Part shown: positions 16,155 through 24,375 of the stretch, piece by piece
Position numbering within the stretch: the first letter of the stretch is position 1
How the letters are laid out: every line of letters begins with the position of its first letter
Source: Opitutia bacterium
GTDB lineage: Bacteria; Verrucomicrobiota; Verrucomicrobiia; Opitutales; Opitutaceae
Assembly (NCBI GenBank): GCA_947475065.1
Contig: CANJLB010000014.1
Span: 1-64,000 of the forward strand
Direction: 5' to 3'
Length of the DNA stretch: 64,000 bases
Notes under the pieces: model-generated
Databases searched by the model: none
What the model was told of the DNA's origin: nothing
Seen by the model: only the letters and a program-made list of their open reading frames with translations
Position numbers and translations under genes: made by a program

Positions 16155-17693
16155 ATGTCCGTCCCCCTCCTCGAAGTCCATGGTCTCACCAAGCGGTTCC
16201 CCGGCGTCACCGCGCTGAGCAACGTGAACTTCACGCTCGCCCGCGGCGAGATCCATGCGCTCTGCGGCGAGAACGGCGCGGGCAAGTCCACCCTGATCAA
16301 GCTGCTCGGCGGCATCTATCCGCACGGGAGCTACGAAGGTGAACTGCGCGTGGACGGGAAGACGGCGGCATTTCACCGCATCCGCGACGCCGAGCACGCC
16401 GGCATCGCCGTCATCACCCAGGAATTTGCGCTCGTGGACGAGCTGAGTGTGGCGGAAAACATCTTTCTCGGCCGTGCGCCGTGCCGGGGATTTTGCGTGG
16501 ACTGGCTGGAGATGCAGAAGCGCGCCGTGGCGCTGCTCAAGGATTTCGGCCTCGCCCTGCCGCCCGAAACCCCGGTGCGCGAGCTCGGCATCGGGCAGAA
16601 GCAGCTGTTGGAAATCGTCCGCGCGATGGACAAAAAATCCCGCGTGCTCGTGCTCGACGAGCCCACGGCCGCACTCACGGAGCAGGAGGTCGAGGTGCTG
16701 CTCGGCCATCTGCGCCGTCTCCGTGCCCAAGGCACCACCTGCATCTACATCTCGCACAAGCTCGACGAGGTCTTCGCCATTGCCGACCGCATCACCATCC
16801 TGCGGGACGGCGCGAGCATCACGACGCTCGCCACTCGCGACGCCACGGTTCCCCTCGTCATCAAGCACATGGTTGGACGCGAGATCACGGACCTGTTTCC
16901 ACGCAAGGCCGGTGCGTCCGCCGGCCCACCCCTCGCTGACGTGCTTTCGGTGCGCCGGCTCAGTGTCGCTCCCGCCCACGGCAAGCCGGCCTTCCTGCGT
17001 GACATCTCCTTCGACCTGCGCGCCGGCGAGGTGCTCGGCTTCGGCGGGCTCATGGGTGCGGGCCGCACGGAGCTGCTCATGCACCTCTTCGGCGCCTGGG
17101 GCCACCGCCTCGGCGGCGAGGTCATGCTGCGCGGCCAGCCCCATCCGCATCCTTCGCCCGGCGAATCCATTCGGCGGGGCCTGGTGCTGGCCAGCGAGGA
17201 CCGCCGCCGCTACGGCCTCATCCTGGCGCAGGAAATCGGGTTCAATCTCTCGCTCTCCAGCCTGCGCGAGTTCACCCGCGCCGGCGGCCGGCTCGACCTG
17301 CCCGCCGAGCAGGTACGCAACCAGCATTTCTTCGGGGCGCTGCGCGTGAAGGCTCCCGGCCAGCACACCCGCGCCGGCACCCTCTCCGGCGGCAACCAGC
17401 AGAAGGTCGTCCTCGGGAAGGCGCTCATGACCGGCCCGAGCGTCGTCCTCCTCGACGAACCGACGCGTGGCATTGATGTCGGCGCAAAGCTGGAGGTCTA
17501 TGAGCTCATCAACCGCCTCACCGCCGAGGGCCGGGCGGTCATCCTCGTGTCGAGCGAGCTGCCCGAGCTGATGGGCATGAGCGACCGGGTCATCATGCTG
17601 CACGAAGGCGCGGTCGGCGGTGAGTTTGCCCGCGCCGATTTCACGCAGGAAAAACTCCTCGCCGCCGCGATGGGCCACGCGCACGCTGCCTGA
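16155..17693 (+). CDS. xylG: D-xylose-type ABC transporter, double ATPase subunit
   Basis: The 512-residue protein contains two ABC ATPase domains in tandem, as in monosaccharide importers. Domain 1 has Walker A GENGAGKSTLIKLLGG and Walker B VLVLDEPTAALTEQE. Domain 2 starts near residue 260 with a degenerate P-loop (GFGGLMGAGRTELLMHLFG), and carries LSGGNQQKVVLGKALMTGP and VVLLDEPTRGIDVGAK. This asymmetry is normal for the family. It powers uptake of the sugar bound by XylF and is followed by the permease after 11 bp. Confidence 0.93.
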   Translation: MSVPLLEVHGLTKRFPGVTALSNVNFTLARGEIHALCGENGAGKSTLIKLLGGIYPHGSYEGELRVDGKTAAFHRIRDAEHAGIAVITQEFALVDELSVAENIFLGRAPCRGFCVDWLEMQKRAVALLKDFGLALPPETPVRELGIGQKQLLEIVRAMDKKSRVLVLDEPTAALTEQEVEVLLGHLRRLRAQGTTCIYISHKLDEVFAIADRITILRDGASITTLATRDATVPLVIKHMVGREITDLFPRKAGASAGPPLADVLSVRRLSVAPAHGKPAFLRDISFDLRAGEVLGFGGLMGAGRTELLMHLFGAWGHRLGGEVMLRGQPHPHPSPGESIRRGLVLASEDRRRYGLILAQEIGFNLSLSSLREFTRAGGRLDLPAEQVRNQHFFGALRVKAPGQHTRAGTLSGGNQQKVVLGKALMTGPSVVLLDEPTRGIDVGAKLEVYELINRLTAEGRAVILVSSELPELMGMSDRVIMLHEGAVGGEFARADFTQEKLLAAAMGHAHAA

Positions 17694-17704
17694 GATACTT
17701 CCCG

Positions 17705-18829
17705 ATGAACGCCCGGACCTTGCTCAAGAATCTCTCCATGCCGCTGGCCTTGGTGGCCATTTGGCTGTTTTTTGCCCTGAAGGAGCCGGCTTTCCTGGCC
17801 CCACGTAATCTTTCGCAGCTCATGGTCGATTTCTCGATCATCGGAACGCTGGCCCTGGGCATGTTTCTGATTCTGCTGACGGGGCAGATTGATCTTTCCG
17901 TCGGTAGCGGCGTGGGCCTCATCGGTGGCATCGCCGCGGTTCTGACCGTTCAATATGGCTGGCCCGCCCCCGCCGGCCTGGCGGCCGCCTTTCTGGTGGC
18001 GCTGTTGCTCTGGGCCCTCATGGGCACGCTCATCGTCAAGGAGCGCATGCCATCCTTTATCATCACCCTCGCCGGTCTGCTCATTTTCAAAGGCTTGTTT
18101 TGGCGCGTCATTCACAGCTCGACGGTTTCGGTGAAGGGGGTGGAGGAGAACCTCTACTCGATGATCTCAACCTATTATCTTCCGGCCGTAACGGGGGCCG
18201 GCCTGGCGGTGGCGGTGGTGCTCCTGGTGGCGGTGGTGCAATGGCGTGCCCGGGCCGCCCGGATCGCGCATGGCCTGCCCGCCTTTTCCGCCCAACGGGC
18301 CGCGCTCAGGTTTGTCCTCATGGGGGCGGCCGTATTTGGGGTGGTGGCGGGGTTCAACCAGTCCCGCGGCCTGCCCATGACTTTTCTCATTCTGACGGCG
18401 ACGGCGGCGGCGGTCTATTTTCTGACGCAGCACACCCCGTTTGGCCGCTATCTTTACGCGATCGGAGGCAACGAGGAGGCCGCCGTGCTTTCCGGCATCA
18501 ACGTGAACCGCGTCCTGATCGGCGCCTATGTACTGATGGGCGCGGCGACCGCCGTCACCGGCTTCATGCAGACCTCCTACCAAGGCTCCTCCAGCACGAC
18601 GGTGGGCGACCTGATGGAGCTCGATGCCATCGCCGCCTGCGTCATCGGCGGCACCGCGCTCAAGGGCGGGCGGGGCACGGTGTGGGGCGTGCTCTTCGGC
18701 GCGCTCATCATGACGAGCCTGCTCAACGGCATGAATTTGATGGGAGTGACTCCCGAGATGAAATACATCGCCCGCGGCACCGTGCTCGCCCTCGCTGTCT
18801 GGCTCGACGTGCGGCTCGGGCGGACGTGA
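17705..18829 (+). CDS. xylH: D-xylose-type ABC transporter permease
   Basis: This 374-residue polytopic protein of the BPD_transp_2 family has about ten membrane helices. It shows LGMFLILLTGQIDLSVGSGV near residue 60, the loop GRYLYAIGGNEEAAVLSGIN near residue 245, and AACVIGGTALKGGRGTVWG near 315, all typical of ribose/xylose permeases. It forms the membrane channel with XylG. Palindromic repeat 18842-18917 follows the gene. Confidence 0.92.
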   Translation: MNARTLLKNLSMPLALVAIWLFFALKEPAFLAPRNLSQLMVDFSIIGTLALGMFLILLTGQIDLSVGSGVGLIGGIAAVLTVQYGWPAPAGLAAAFLVALLLWALMGTLIVKERMPSFIITLAGLLIFKGLFWRVIHSSTVSVKGVEENLYSMISTYYLPAVTGAGLAVAVVLLVAVVQWRARAARIAHGLPAFSAQRAALRFVLMGAAVFGVVAGFNQSRGLPMTFLILTATAAAVYFLTQHTPFGRYLYAIGGNEEAAVLSGINVNRVLIGAYVLMGAATAVTGFMQTSYQGSSSTTVGDLMELDAIAACVIGGTALKGGRGTVWGVLFGALIMTSLLNGMNLMGVTPEMKYIARGTVLALAVWLDVRLGRT

Positions 18830-18841
18830 GCGCATTGATCC

Positions 18842-18917
18842 GTAGCCCTGCGCGTGAGCGCAGGGAAAGTTGGGCGCGACGCCTCGCGTTGGTCCCGCCG
18901 CTCACGCGGCGGGCTAC
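18842..18917. repeat. 76-bp palindromic repeat unit (double hairpin)
   Basis: Outer arms GTAGCCC and GGGCTAC enclose two perfect hairpins: CCCTGCGC-GTGA-GCGCAGGG and CCCGCCGC-TCAC-GCGGCGGG. The two loops are complementary to each other. It looks like a REP/BIME-type interspersed element between xylH and metW and could also end transcription of the transporter operon. Confidence 0.6.
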
Positions 18918-18983
18918 CCCGGCAGGTCGGGTTAAGCCTTTCCTTTTGCGGGCGGGGCGGGCAATTTTTCGCGCACTGCGCCC

Positions 18984-19589
18984 GTGACCAAACCCGCCGC
19001 CAAGCGAACCGTTGACATGCAGATCCTCGCCGACTGGGTCGAGCCACGCTCCCGCGTGCTCGACCTCGGCTGCGGGCGCGGCGCGCTCCTCGACTCACTC
19101 GTCCAGTCGAAGGACATCTTTGCCATCGGCGTGGACCTCGACTCCGCCAAGATCACCGCCTGCGTCCGGCTCGGCCTCACCGCCTACCAAGGCGACATGC
19201 TGGAGTTCATGCGTGCGTTTCCCGACGGGCATTTTGACCGCGTCATCTGCTCGCGCACCCTGGAGGAGGTCGCCGACCCTGCGGCCGTCATCGCCGAGGC
19301 GCTGCGCGTCGGCCGTGCGGTGACGGTGGGCTTCGTGAACCACGGCTACTGGAAAAACCGCCTGGCCACGCTCCTCCACGGGCGCAAGCCGCGCAACGCC
19401 GTCTATACCGGCGAGTGGTTCGAGAGCCGTCCGAGCAATCCGGTGAGCGTGGCCGACTTTGAGCATTTCTGCGCAACGAAGCGCTATCGCATCATCCGCC
19501 ATGCGCTGCTCGGCGGCGACTGGAAGTCGCGCTGCGCGCTCGCCCCCAATTTTTTCGCAGGTTACGCGCTCTACGACCTCGCCCAGTGA
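18984..19589 (+). CDS. metW: methionine biosynthesis protein MetW (methyltransferase fold)
   Basis: The 201-residue protein has a class I SAM-binding fold with SRVLDLGCGRGALLDSLV and DIFAIGVDLDSAKI. It continues with YQGDMLEFMRAFPDGHFDRV, VNHGYWKNRLATLLHGRKP and the MetW-specific CALAPNFFAGYALYDLA end. MetW is thought to act with MetX in homoserine acylation. GTG 18984 is the first start in frame and precedes MTKPAAKRTVDMQ. Separation from metX by xylFGH is unusual. Confidence 0.9.
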   Translation: MTKPAAKRTVDMQILADWVEPRSRVLDLGCGRGALLDSLVQSKDIFAIGVDLDSAKITACVRLGLTAYQGDMLEFMRAFPDGHFDRVICSRTLEEVADPAAVIAEALRVGRAVTVGFVNHGYWKNRLATLLHGRKPRNAVYTGEWFESRPSNPVSVADFEHFCATKRYRIIRHALLGGDWKSRCALAPNFFAGYALYDLAQ

Positions 19590-20050
19590 GGGCACCCTCC
19601 CTCATGCGCGAACCGCCCCGCCTCCGGGTGAAGCCCGTCCACCCGCTCGCATGGGTAGTTGAGCCACTGGAGGGCGAGCCGTCCTTGGTCACGCGGGCGA
19701 TGTTTGGATGCCGCGCGGTTTATCTGCGTGGGCGGATGGTGCTCTGCCTTGCGGCCCGGGCGGACCCGTGGCGCGGCGTGCTGGTGCCGACGGTGCGCGC
19801 GCAGCAGACCGCGCTCATCGGCGAGCGACCGGCGCTGCGTCCGCATCCGGTGCTGCCCAAGTGGCTGTACCTGCCGGAAGCTGCCGCGACCTTCGAGCGC
19901 GACGCCGTCTGGTTGGTCGCGCGCATTCGCGCGGGCGATCCGCGCATCGGCATCGAGCCGGGAGGGCGGTCGCGCCGCCGCCAGCCGGCCACACAACCGG
20001 CGGGCCAAGGCCGCGGCGGGCGAAAAATTTCCTTTGCGAACTTGGCGTGA
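19586..20050 (+). CDS. conserved hypothetical protein, TfoX-N-like
   Basis: The protein has up to 154 residues. The core PLEGEPSLVTRAMFGCRAVY, LRGRMVLCLAARADPWRGVL and HPVLPKWLYLPEAAATFE resembles the small conserved family distantly related to the TfoX N-terminal domain; function is unknown. A GTG at 19586 overlaps the metW stop (GTGA), suggesting coupling; an ATG at 19604 is an alternative. The tail after DPRIGIEPG is basic and low-complexity (RSRRRQPATQPAGQGRGGRK), which may bind nucleic acid or be disordered. Confidence 0.65.
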   Translation: MRAPSLMREPPRLRVKPVHPLAWVVEPLEGEPSLVTRAMFGCRAVYLRGRMVLCLAARADPWRGVLVPTVRAQQTALIGERPALRPHPVLPKWLYLPEAAATFERDAVWLVARIRAGDPRIGIEPGGRSRRRQPATQPAGQGRGGRKISFANLA

Positions 20051-20071
20051 GTGGCGTCCGTTTCCCTGCCC

Positions 20072-20404
20072 ATGACCAAAGGCCAGAAAGTCGTTTGCAT
20101 CAACGACACCTTCCCCAACCTCATCCGCGCGCTCTACAAGCAGCTCCCGGTGAAGGGGGTCACCTACACGGTGCGCGAGGTGTTTCTCGGGCGGGAGAAA
20201 ATTGTGAAGGGCGGCGACAGCGCGACGGTCGGCCTGCTGCTGGCCGAGCTGCACAACGGCCCGGACCCGTTTCATGCGGGGAAGCAGGAACTCGGGTTCA
20301 CCTCGGAACGGTTTGCCCCATTGGAGGAGCTGCCGCCCGAGGAAATCGCGGAGGAAACTTTTTCCTACGCCGGCGCGGACGACGGGGAAGGTTGGAAAAA
20401 TTGA
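20072..20404 (+). CDS. conserved hypothetical protein, small
   Basis: This 110-residue soluble protein starts MTKGQKVVCINDTFPNLIRA and continues with LPVKGVTYTVREVFLGREKI and LLAELHNGPDPFHAGKQELG; the end is very acidic. It resembles a short SH3-like or KOW-like beta protein found in Verrucomicrobiota genomes, but I cannot name a function. ATG 20072 is chosen over upstream GTG 20051 because the conserved sequence starts there. It follows the TfoX-like gene by 21 bp and is probably co-transcribed with it. Confidence 0.6.
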   Translation: MTKGQKVVCINDTFPNLIRALYKQLPVKGVTYTVREVFLGREKIVKGGDSATVGLLLAELHNGPDPFHAGKQELGFTSERFAPLEELPPEEIAEETFSYAGADDGEGWKN

Positions 20405-20594
20405 CGCGATCTTTGTGCGTGGCGGGAATCGGGGCTTGCTGCAAGGTGGAGGACCGTTCCGGTGATAAGCCGGAACTGGCACCCCGCCGCCGGCCCTGCG
20501 GGGCTTGGACCGGTTTGGCTAAAACGGGAGCCCATTTGCGAACATATCTTCGGAAATCGCCGTTTGGCTTGGGCTAAAATTTCACTTAAACCAC

Positions 20595-20751
20595 CCTAAG
20601 CCGGACTCATGCAGTTCAATTATTCGAAATGGTGTGCAACTTACTGATTTCCAACGTCAATCTTCAGGAAAACACATCTGCTATGCAGTTCACTTTTCAG
20701 TTTTCTCGTGGCCGAGGGAATCCTGTTTCAACTGCATGAGTCCGGCTAAGG
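20595..20751. mobile_element. 157-bp element with 22-bp terminal inverted repeats (MITE-like)
   Basis: The left end CCTAAGCCGGACTCATGCAG (plus TT) and the right end, read as its complement, CCTTAGCCGGACTCATGCAG (plus TT) match at 21 of 22 positions. The interior is AT-richer than the surroundings and has no open frame of note; it contains a further partial copy of the ATGCAGTTCA end motif. No obvious target duplication is seen. The layout fits a non-autonomous transposable element. The right end supplies the stop codon of the MOSC gene. The rest of the 20405-20745 gap holds nothing I can name. Confidence 0.6.
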
Positions 20752-21237
20752 CGGAAAAATTTCCAGCAGCGCCGGGCCGAGTGCCAGCATGCCGTCGGAC
20801 AAAATTTTCGCACGCAGCCCGCCGCGGCCTTGCAGCTGCGCCTCGGCCTCCGGATGGAACGCGCCGTTCATCCAATGGCACGGCTTGCATTCGGCCACGC
20901 CGAGGAAGCGCACACCCTGCACCGCAAATTCCGCACCGATGAGCGAGCCGAGATTGAGCCCGCGCGTGACGATGTTGCGTCGGAAGACGGACGGGGGCCG
21001 GTCGCGCACGCCCAACGCGCCGCAAAGCTCGGCATAGACCTCGGCGGCGAAAAAGGTGATCTGGCCCTTGTGGCCAGGCTCGTGGGCAAAGAACCGGTCC
21101 CCCTCGATCCCGCGTCCGGCCACGCAGCGGATGGCATCCGGCTCGTCCGCCGGGTGCGTGCCGGGTGCAAGGCCGTGCCGCCCGAAAAAATTATGGCCCG
21201 GCGAAACGTAGAGCTTCAGCAGGTGCGGCGTATCCAT
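20746..21237 (-). CDS. MOSC domain-containing protein
   Basis: This 163-residue single MOSC (molybdenum cofactor sulfurase C-terminal) domain shows GRGIEGDRFF, GQITFFAAEVYAEL, RRNIVTRGLNLGSLIG and the conserved cysteine in VAECKPCHWMN. Related proteins bind molybdenum cofactor or handle sulfur; YiiM/YuaD-like roles include detoxification of N-hydroxylated compounds. The reading frame ends EIFPP and its TAG lies inside the right inverted repeat of the 157-bp element, so the natural C-terminus may have been changed by that insertion. Confidence 0.85.
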   Translation of the reverse strand: MDTPHLLKLYVSPGHNFFGRHGLAPGTHPADEPDAIRCVAGRGIEGDRFFAHEPGHKGQITFFAAEVYAELCGALGVRDRPPSVFRRNIVTRGLNLGSLIGAEFAVQGVRFLGVAECKPCHWMNGAFHPEAEAQLQGRGGLRAKILSDGMLALGPALLEIFPP

Positions 21238-21956
21238 GGTTGAGATTGAATGATCCTAAAAAACGTAGTTGAAATACAGGAATTGTTTTAGCAGCAGGTT
21301 AGGAAGTCAGGAATCGGAGGGCGGCGTGCTGGGTTCTTACTTCTTGGTTGGCTGATGTCGGCCTGCTGGCCTCGGTAACCTGGATTCTGAATTAGGATCG
21401 GTTTGAATGACTGATGTCGGCCTGCGGCCTCGGTAACTGAAGCCAGAAAGCCAGGAAAACGGAGTGTCTGATTCTTGGTTTCCTGCATAAATTTTCGGTT
21501 CCGAGGGAGAACGGAGAACGGAGGGTCGAAAGTCGAAAGTCGAGAGTCGAGAGTCGAGAGTCGAGAGTCTGAAGCAGGAGGAGGCGGAAGACAGGACACC
21601 CGTATTTTTGACCACAGATCTCTTGGATCGGCACAGATTATCAATCAGAGTACAATTGCGAGCTTTCACCCGTAAGGTGAAGGAATTTGGTCTGATATAT
21701 CTCCATGATATTATTGTATCCGTGTTATTTGTGTAATCCGTGGTCAAATTGAACTGCGGAATTTGGCATGATCGCAGGTTGCGCGGTCGCCGGCGGGGAT
21801 ACAACCCGCGTTGCGACAAATGTTTGGCCGCCCCCGCGCCCCGTCGCCGGCGGTCCGTTGGGGTCTCCTTTCCGGTTGTTTCAGGGCCCAAAAACGTAAC
21901 CCCGGCCCATGGAGGGGCGTCTTGCTTCCCGTGTATGACGCGACTTCCATCGCCCC
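21238..21956. repeat. 719-bp repeat-rich intergenic region
   Basis: No convincing gene lies here. The region holds a direct repeat (CTGATGTCGGCCTG... at 21352 and 21411), six copies of a 7-bp unit at 21525-21566, and a degenerate inverted pair: GACCACAGAT near 21610 against ATCCGTGGTC near 21736. Composition is more AT-rich than flanking genes. The segment just before 21957 should hold the promoter of the ECF sigma operon, but no clear boxes were recognised. Confidence 0.6.
21525..21566. repeat. tandem 7-bp repeat, six copies
   Basis: Two units of GTCGAAA are followed by four of GTCGAGA, then a partial GTCT. The unit has no spacers and is too short for CRISPR. Copy number is likely to vary by slippage. 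Confidence 0.85.
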
Positions 21957-22556
21957 ATGTCTTCTGACTCGGACGACGTGCCTTTCGACTTGGCCGGCTG
22001 CCTCGCACGCGTGCGTGCGCAGGATCAGGCGGCCGCGCGCGCGCTCGTGGAACACCTTTACCCGCTCGTCCTCCGCATCATCCGCACCCGCCGACCGCGC
22101 CGGGTGCCCGAGGAAGACATCGCGCAGGATATCTTTCTGAAAATGTTCACCCGGCTCGAACAATACCAAGGCAACGTGCCCTTCACCCACTGGGTGTCGC
22201 GCATTGCGGTGACGACGTGCATTGACCACTTGCGCGCCCAGCAGCGCCGCCCGGAGTTCCGCTGGGCCGACCTTTCGGAGAACGAGGCCCAGATGCTCGA
22301 CCATGTGCTCACCAACGAGCGGGCGGTGGACGCGGGAGAGGCGCTCGCCGCGAGCGAGCTTGTGGAAAAGCTCCTGGCGCAGCTCAAGCCCGACGACCGC
22401 ACCGTCATCCAGATGCTCGACCTCGAGCAAAAGTCGCTGGTCGAAATCAGCGAGCTCACCGGCTGGAACACCACGCTCATCAAGGTTCGCGCTTTCCGGG
22501 CGCGACGGAAGTTGCAAAAGCTTTTTGAGGAACTAAAGAAAAAGGAACGCACATGA
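21957..22556 (+). CDS. ECF-family RNA polymerase sigma factor
   Basis: A 199-residue sigma factor with region 2 (ALVEHLYPLVLRIIRTR, then EEDIAQDIFLKMFTRLEQY and FTHWVSRIAVTTCIDHLRAQ) and region 4 (LAQLKPDDRTVIQMLDLEQK, then SLVEISELTGWNTTLIKVRA). It would direct polymerase to a stress or envelope regulon. Its stop overlaps the start of the next gene (ATGA), and a third gene follows after 18 bp, so the three form a unit in which the downstream membrane proteins are likely regulators of the sigma factor. Confidence 0.9.
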   Translation: MSSDSDDVPFDLAGCLARVRAQDQAAARALVEHLYPLVLRIIRTRRPRRVPEEDIAQDIFLKMFTRLEQYQGNVPFTHWVSRIAVTTCIDHLRAQQRRPEFRWADLSENEAQMLDHVLTNERAVDAGEALAASELVEKLLAQLKPDDRTVIQMLDLEQKSLVEISELTGWNTTLIKVRAFRARRKLQKLFEELKKKERT

Positions 22557-22852
22557 AAATCCCCCCGACCCAAACCGCCTGGCCTCGTCTTACCGTCGCG
22601 GCCCGCCTCGCGCCGCCGGCGACAGACGCCGCCGCCCCGTCCGGTTTCGCCACGCGCGTCGTCGCGCTGGCCTTCGAGCGCCCGAAGGCCTCGCTCGCCG
22701 CGCTTTGTGATCTCTTCTCGTGGCGCGCGCTCGCCGCCGCCGCGCTCATCGCCATCGTCAGCGTGGCCGCCAACCTCAACGCGGTGCTGGGCGGCGAAGA
22801 CGATGTGCTGGCCGTCAACGACCCGGTCGCCGAGGTGCTTTCGCTCACCTGA
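22553..22852 (+). CDS. small single-pass membrane protein, putative anti-sigma factor
   Basis: This 99-residue protein is translationally coupled to the ECF sigma gene. A cytoplasmic N-terminal part of about 55 residues (including FATRVVALAFERPKASLAAL) is followed by one membrane helix (ALAAAALIAIVSVAANLNAV) and a short acidic periplasmic tail. The size and topology match CnrY-type anti-sigma factors, which hold an ECF sigma factor at the membrane. I see no zinc-binding HxxxCxxC motif of the ZAS class. Function is inferred from position. Confidence 0.65.
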   Translation: MKIPPTQTAWPRLTVAARLAPPATDAAAPSGFATRVVALAFERPKASLAALCDLFSWRALAAAALIAIVSVAANLNAVLGGEDDVLAVNDPVAEVLSLT

Positions 22853-22870
22853 GCGGCCCGTCCGCCCTTT

Positions 22871-23506
22871 ATGTCACAACAAGCCAAGGTCCTGCTCGCG
22901 TTCGCGGGCGTTTTCCTCGCCGGGGCCATCGCCGGCGGGGTGGTGACCTTGCGGATGGAGAAGGAGCGCGTGCAGAACCTCGCGGCGGAGAAGGAGCGCG
23001 CGGCCACGGAAAAAGTCGCCGCCGATCTTTCCCCGCGGATGCTCAAGGACCTGACCGGGCGCCTGAACCTCAAGGCGGAACAGCGCAAGGAAGTCGCCCC
23101 GATCATTGACCGGGCGGCGCTGCGGATCGCGGAGCTGAGCACGGAGTACAACGAGGCCACCCAAGAATACCGGGTCGCGATCAAGACCCTGCGCGAGGAC
23201 ATGGAACGGGAAGTCGGCGTGCTGCTGGATCCCGAGCAGCGCAAGAAGCTCGACAAGATGCAGGCCGACTGGACCAAGCAGTTCAACCAGCGCTTCACCC
23301 GCCCGCCCGGCCCGGGTCCTGGTTTCGACGGTTTCGACCGCGGTGGCCGTCGTGGCGGCCCGCCTGGCGGCACCGGTTCAAATTCCAGTCCCTTTCAGGG
23401 ACGCCAGATGCGCCGTTCCGGCGGACCTCCGAATTTGGCCGCCCCGCCTGGGCCGGCCGATCCGCCGGCGGCGCCTGCGCCCGCCAGCGGTGTTCCGACC
23501 CGGTGA
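22871..23506 (+). CDS. membrane-anchored Spy/CpxP/CnrX-like periplasmic sensor
   Basis: The 211-residue protein has an N-terminal helix (VLLAFAGVFLAGAIAGGVVT) and then a long helical region, ERVQNLAAEKERAATEKVAA to QRKKLDKMQADWTKQFNQRF. It includes LNLKAEQRKEVAPIIDRAAL, the helical hairpin layout of the LTxxQ/metal-resistance family. The tail is Gly/Pro-rich and disordered. Unlike CnrX it contains no histidine or cysteine, so transition-metal sensing is unlikely; misfolded protein or envelope stress is more plausible. It is the third gene of the ECF unit. Confidence 0.7.
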   Translation: MSQQAKVLLAFAGVFLAGAIAGGVVTLRMEKERVQNLAAEKERAATEKVAADLSPRMLKDLTGRLNLKAEQRKEVAPIIDRAALRIAELSTEYNEATQEYRVAIKTLREDMEREVGVLLDPEQRKKLDKMQADWTKQFNQRFTRPPGPGPGFDGFDRGGRRGGPPGGTGSNSSPFQGRQMRRSGGPPNLAAPPGPADPPAAPAPASGVPTR

Positions 23507-23565
23507 AAGCCACTGCGCGGTGCTCAGCGTTTGCAATGCCGGCGGGAAATGCCTGACTCCGGCGC

Positions 23566-24090
23566 ATGGTTTCGTCGGTCACTGCATCCACCGCTTTGCC
23601 GACCGCCGCGCATCCGGCGGCGGCCGGCAGCCAGATGCTTTATTTCGCCTACGGGGCGAACATGAGGCGTGACGCGTTCTGCCGGCTTTGCCCCGGTGCC
23701 GACTGGCTCGGGGTCGCGCGGCTGGAAGGTCATCGTGTCGTCATCGCGTGGCACGGTTACGCCAGCGTGCTGCCCGCCGCGGCTTCAACGGTGTGGGGCA
23801 CGCTCTGGCTGGTGCCGGCGGCCGGGCTGCCCGCGCTCGATGCGTTCGAACAGATGGCCGACGGGCTTTACGAGCGCGTGACGCGGCGCGTCGTCACGCC
23901 CGCCGGGCCGCGCGTAGAAACGATGCTCTACCTCGCGCCGCGCCCGGACCTCGGCGCACCGCAGCCTGGCTACCTCGAAGAAGTGCTCGCCGGAGCGAAG
24001 GAAAACCGGCTCCCCGCCGCCTACCTCCGCCAGCTCACCGGGCTCGCGGATGGCCCCGGGGCTGCGGCCTCCGCACCCCCTTTGCCTTGA
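23566..24090 (+). CDS. gamma-glutamylcyclotransferase-like (AIG2/GGCT) protein
   Basis: The GGCT fold is marked by YFAYGANMRRDAF, then GVARLEGHRVVIAWHGYASV, WGTLWLVPAAGLPALDAFEQ and GLYERVTRRVV. The glutamate in DAFEQMADG is in the position of the catalytic acid. Such enzymes form 5-oxoproline from gamma-glutamyl compounds, though many bacterial members have other substrates. The frame opens at ATG 23566; an in-frame ATG at 23635 (MLYFAYGANM) fits the family start better and would give 151 residues. Confidence 0.8.
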   Translation: MVSSVTASTALPTAAHPAAAGSQMLYFAYGANMRRDAFCRLCPGADWLGVARLEGHRVVIAWHGYASVLPAAASTVWGTLWLVPAAGLPALDAFEQMADGLYERVTRRVVTPAGPRVETMLYLAPRPDLGAPQPGYLEEVLAGAKENRLPAAYLRQLTGLADGPGAAASAPPLP

Positions 24091-24188
24091 AAACCGCACC
24101 GTTGGGCGTGGCGGCGACAGCTCCATCGGCCGGTTGCCGGCCGCGAATTTCAGTTGCGCCGTCCCCGCGCCGGCCCACTGTTCACGTT

Positions 24189-24284
24189 GGCCGGGCGCCA
24201 TACATGGGCAGGCGCGTGAACTCCGCCAGGGCCGGAAGGCAGCAACGGCAACGACGTCCTCCCAGTGCCGTGGAGTGCCCGGCC
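24189..24284 (+). ncRNA. ffs: signal recognition particle RNA (4.5S type)
   Basis: The core GCCAGGGCCGGAAGGCAGCA is the conserved apical loop and asymmetric loop of bacterial SRP RNA, which binds Ffh. The ends GGCCGGGC and GCCCGGCC pair to close the hairpin, and a T-run (ACTTTTTT) follows directly as terminator. The length is about 96 nt. The position upstream of dnaX matches the scr-dnaX order known in Bacillus. Confidence 0.93.
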
Positions 24285-24292
24285 ACTTTTTT
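24285..24292 (+). terminator. intrinsic terminator of the SRP RNA
   Basis: Six T residues follow the closing stem GGCCGGGC/GCCCGGCC of the RNA, so the RNA's own stem serves as the terminator hairpin. Confidence 0.6.
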
Positions 24293-24375
24293 CCCACTGG
24301 GTCCGGCCTCGGCGCGGTTTGGAGATTGACCGGCGTCCAGTTCGTGCCACCATTCCGGCACAGCCTGTTTTCCCC

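Noticed and set aside
14697-17684. Very long minus-strand open frame over metX and xylF/xylG
   Set aside because: It is a shadow frame; the plus strand encodes clear metX, xylF and xylG.
21525-21566. Tandem 7-bp units considered as a CRISPR array
   Set aside because: Units are contiguous with no spacers and there are no cas genes.
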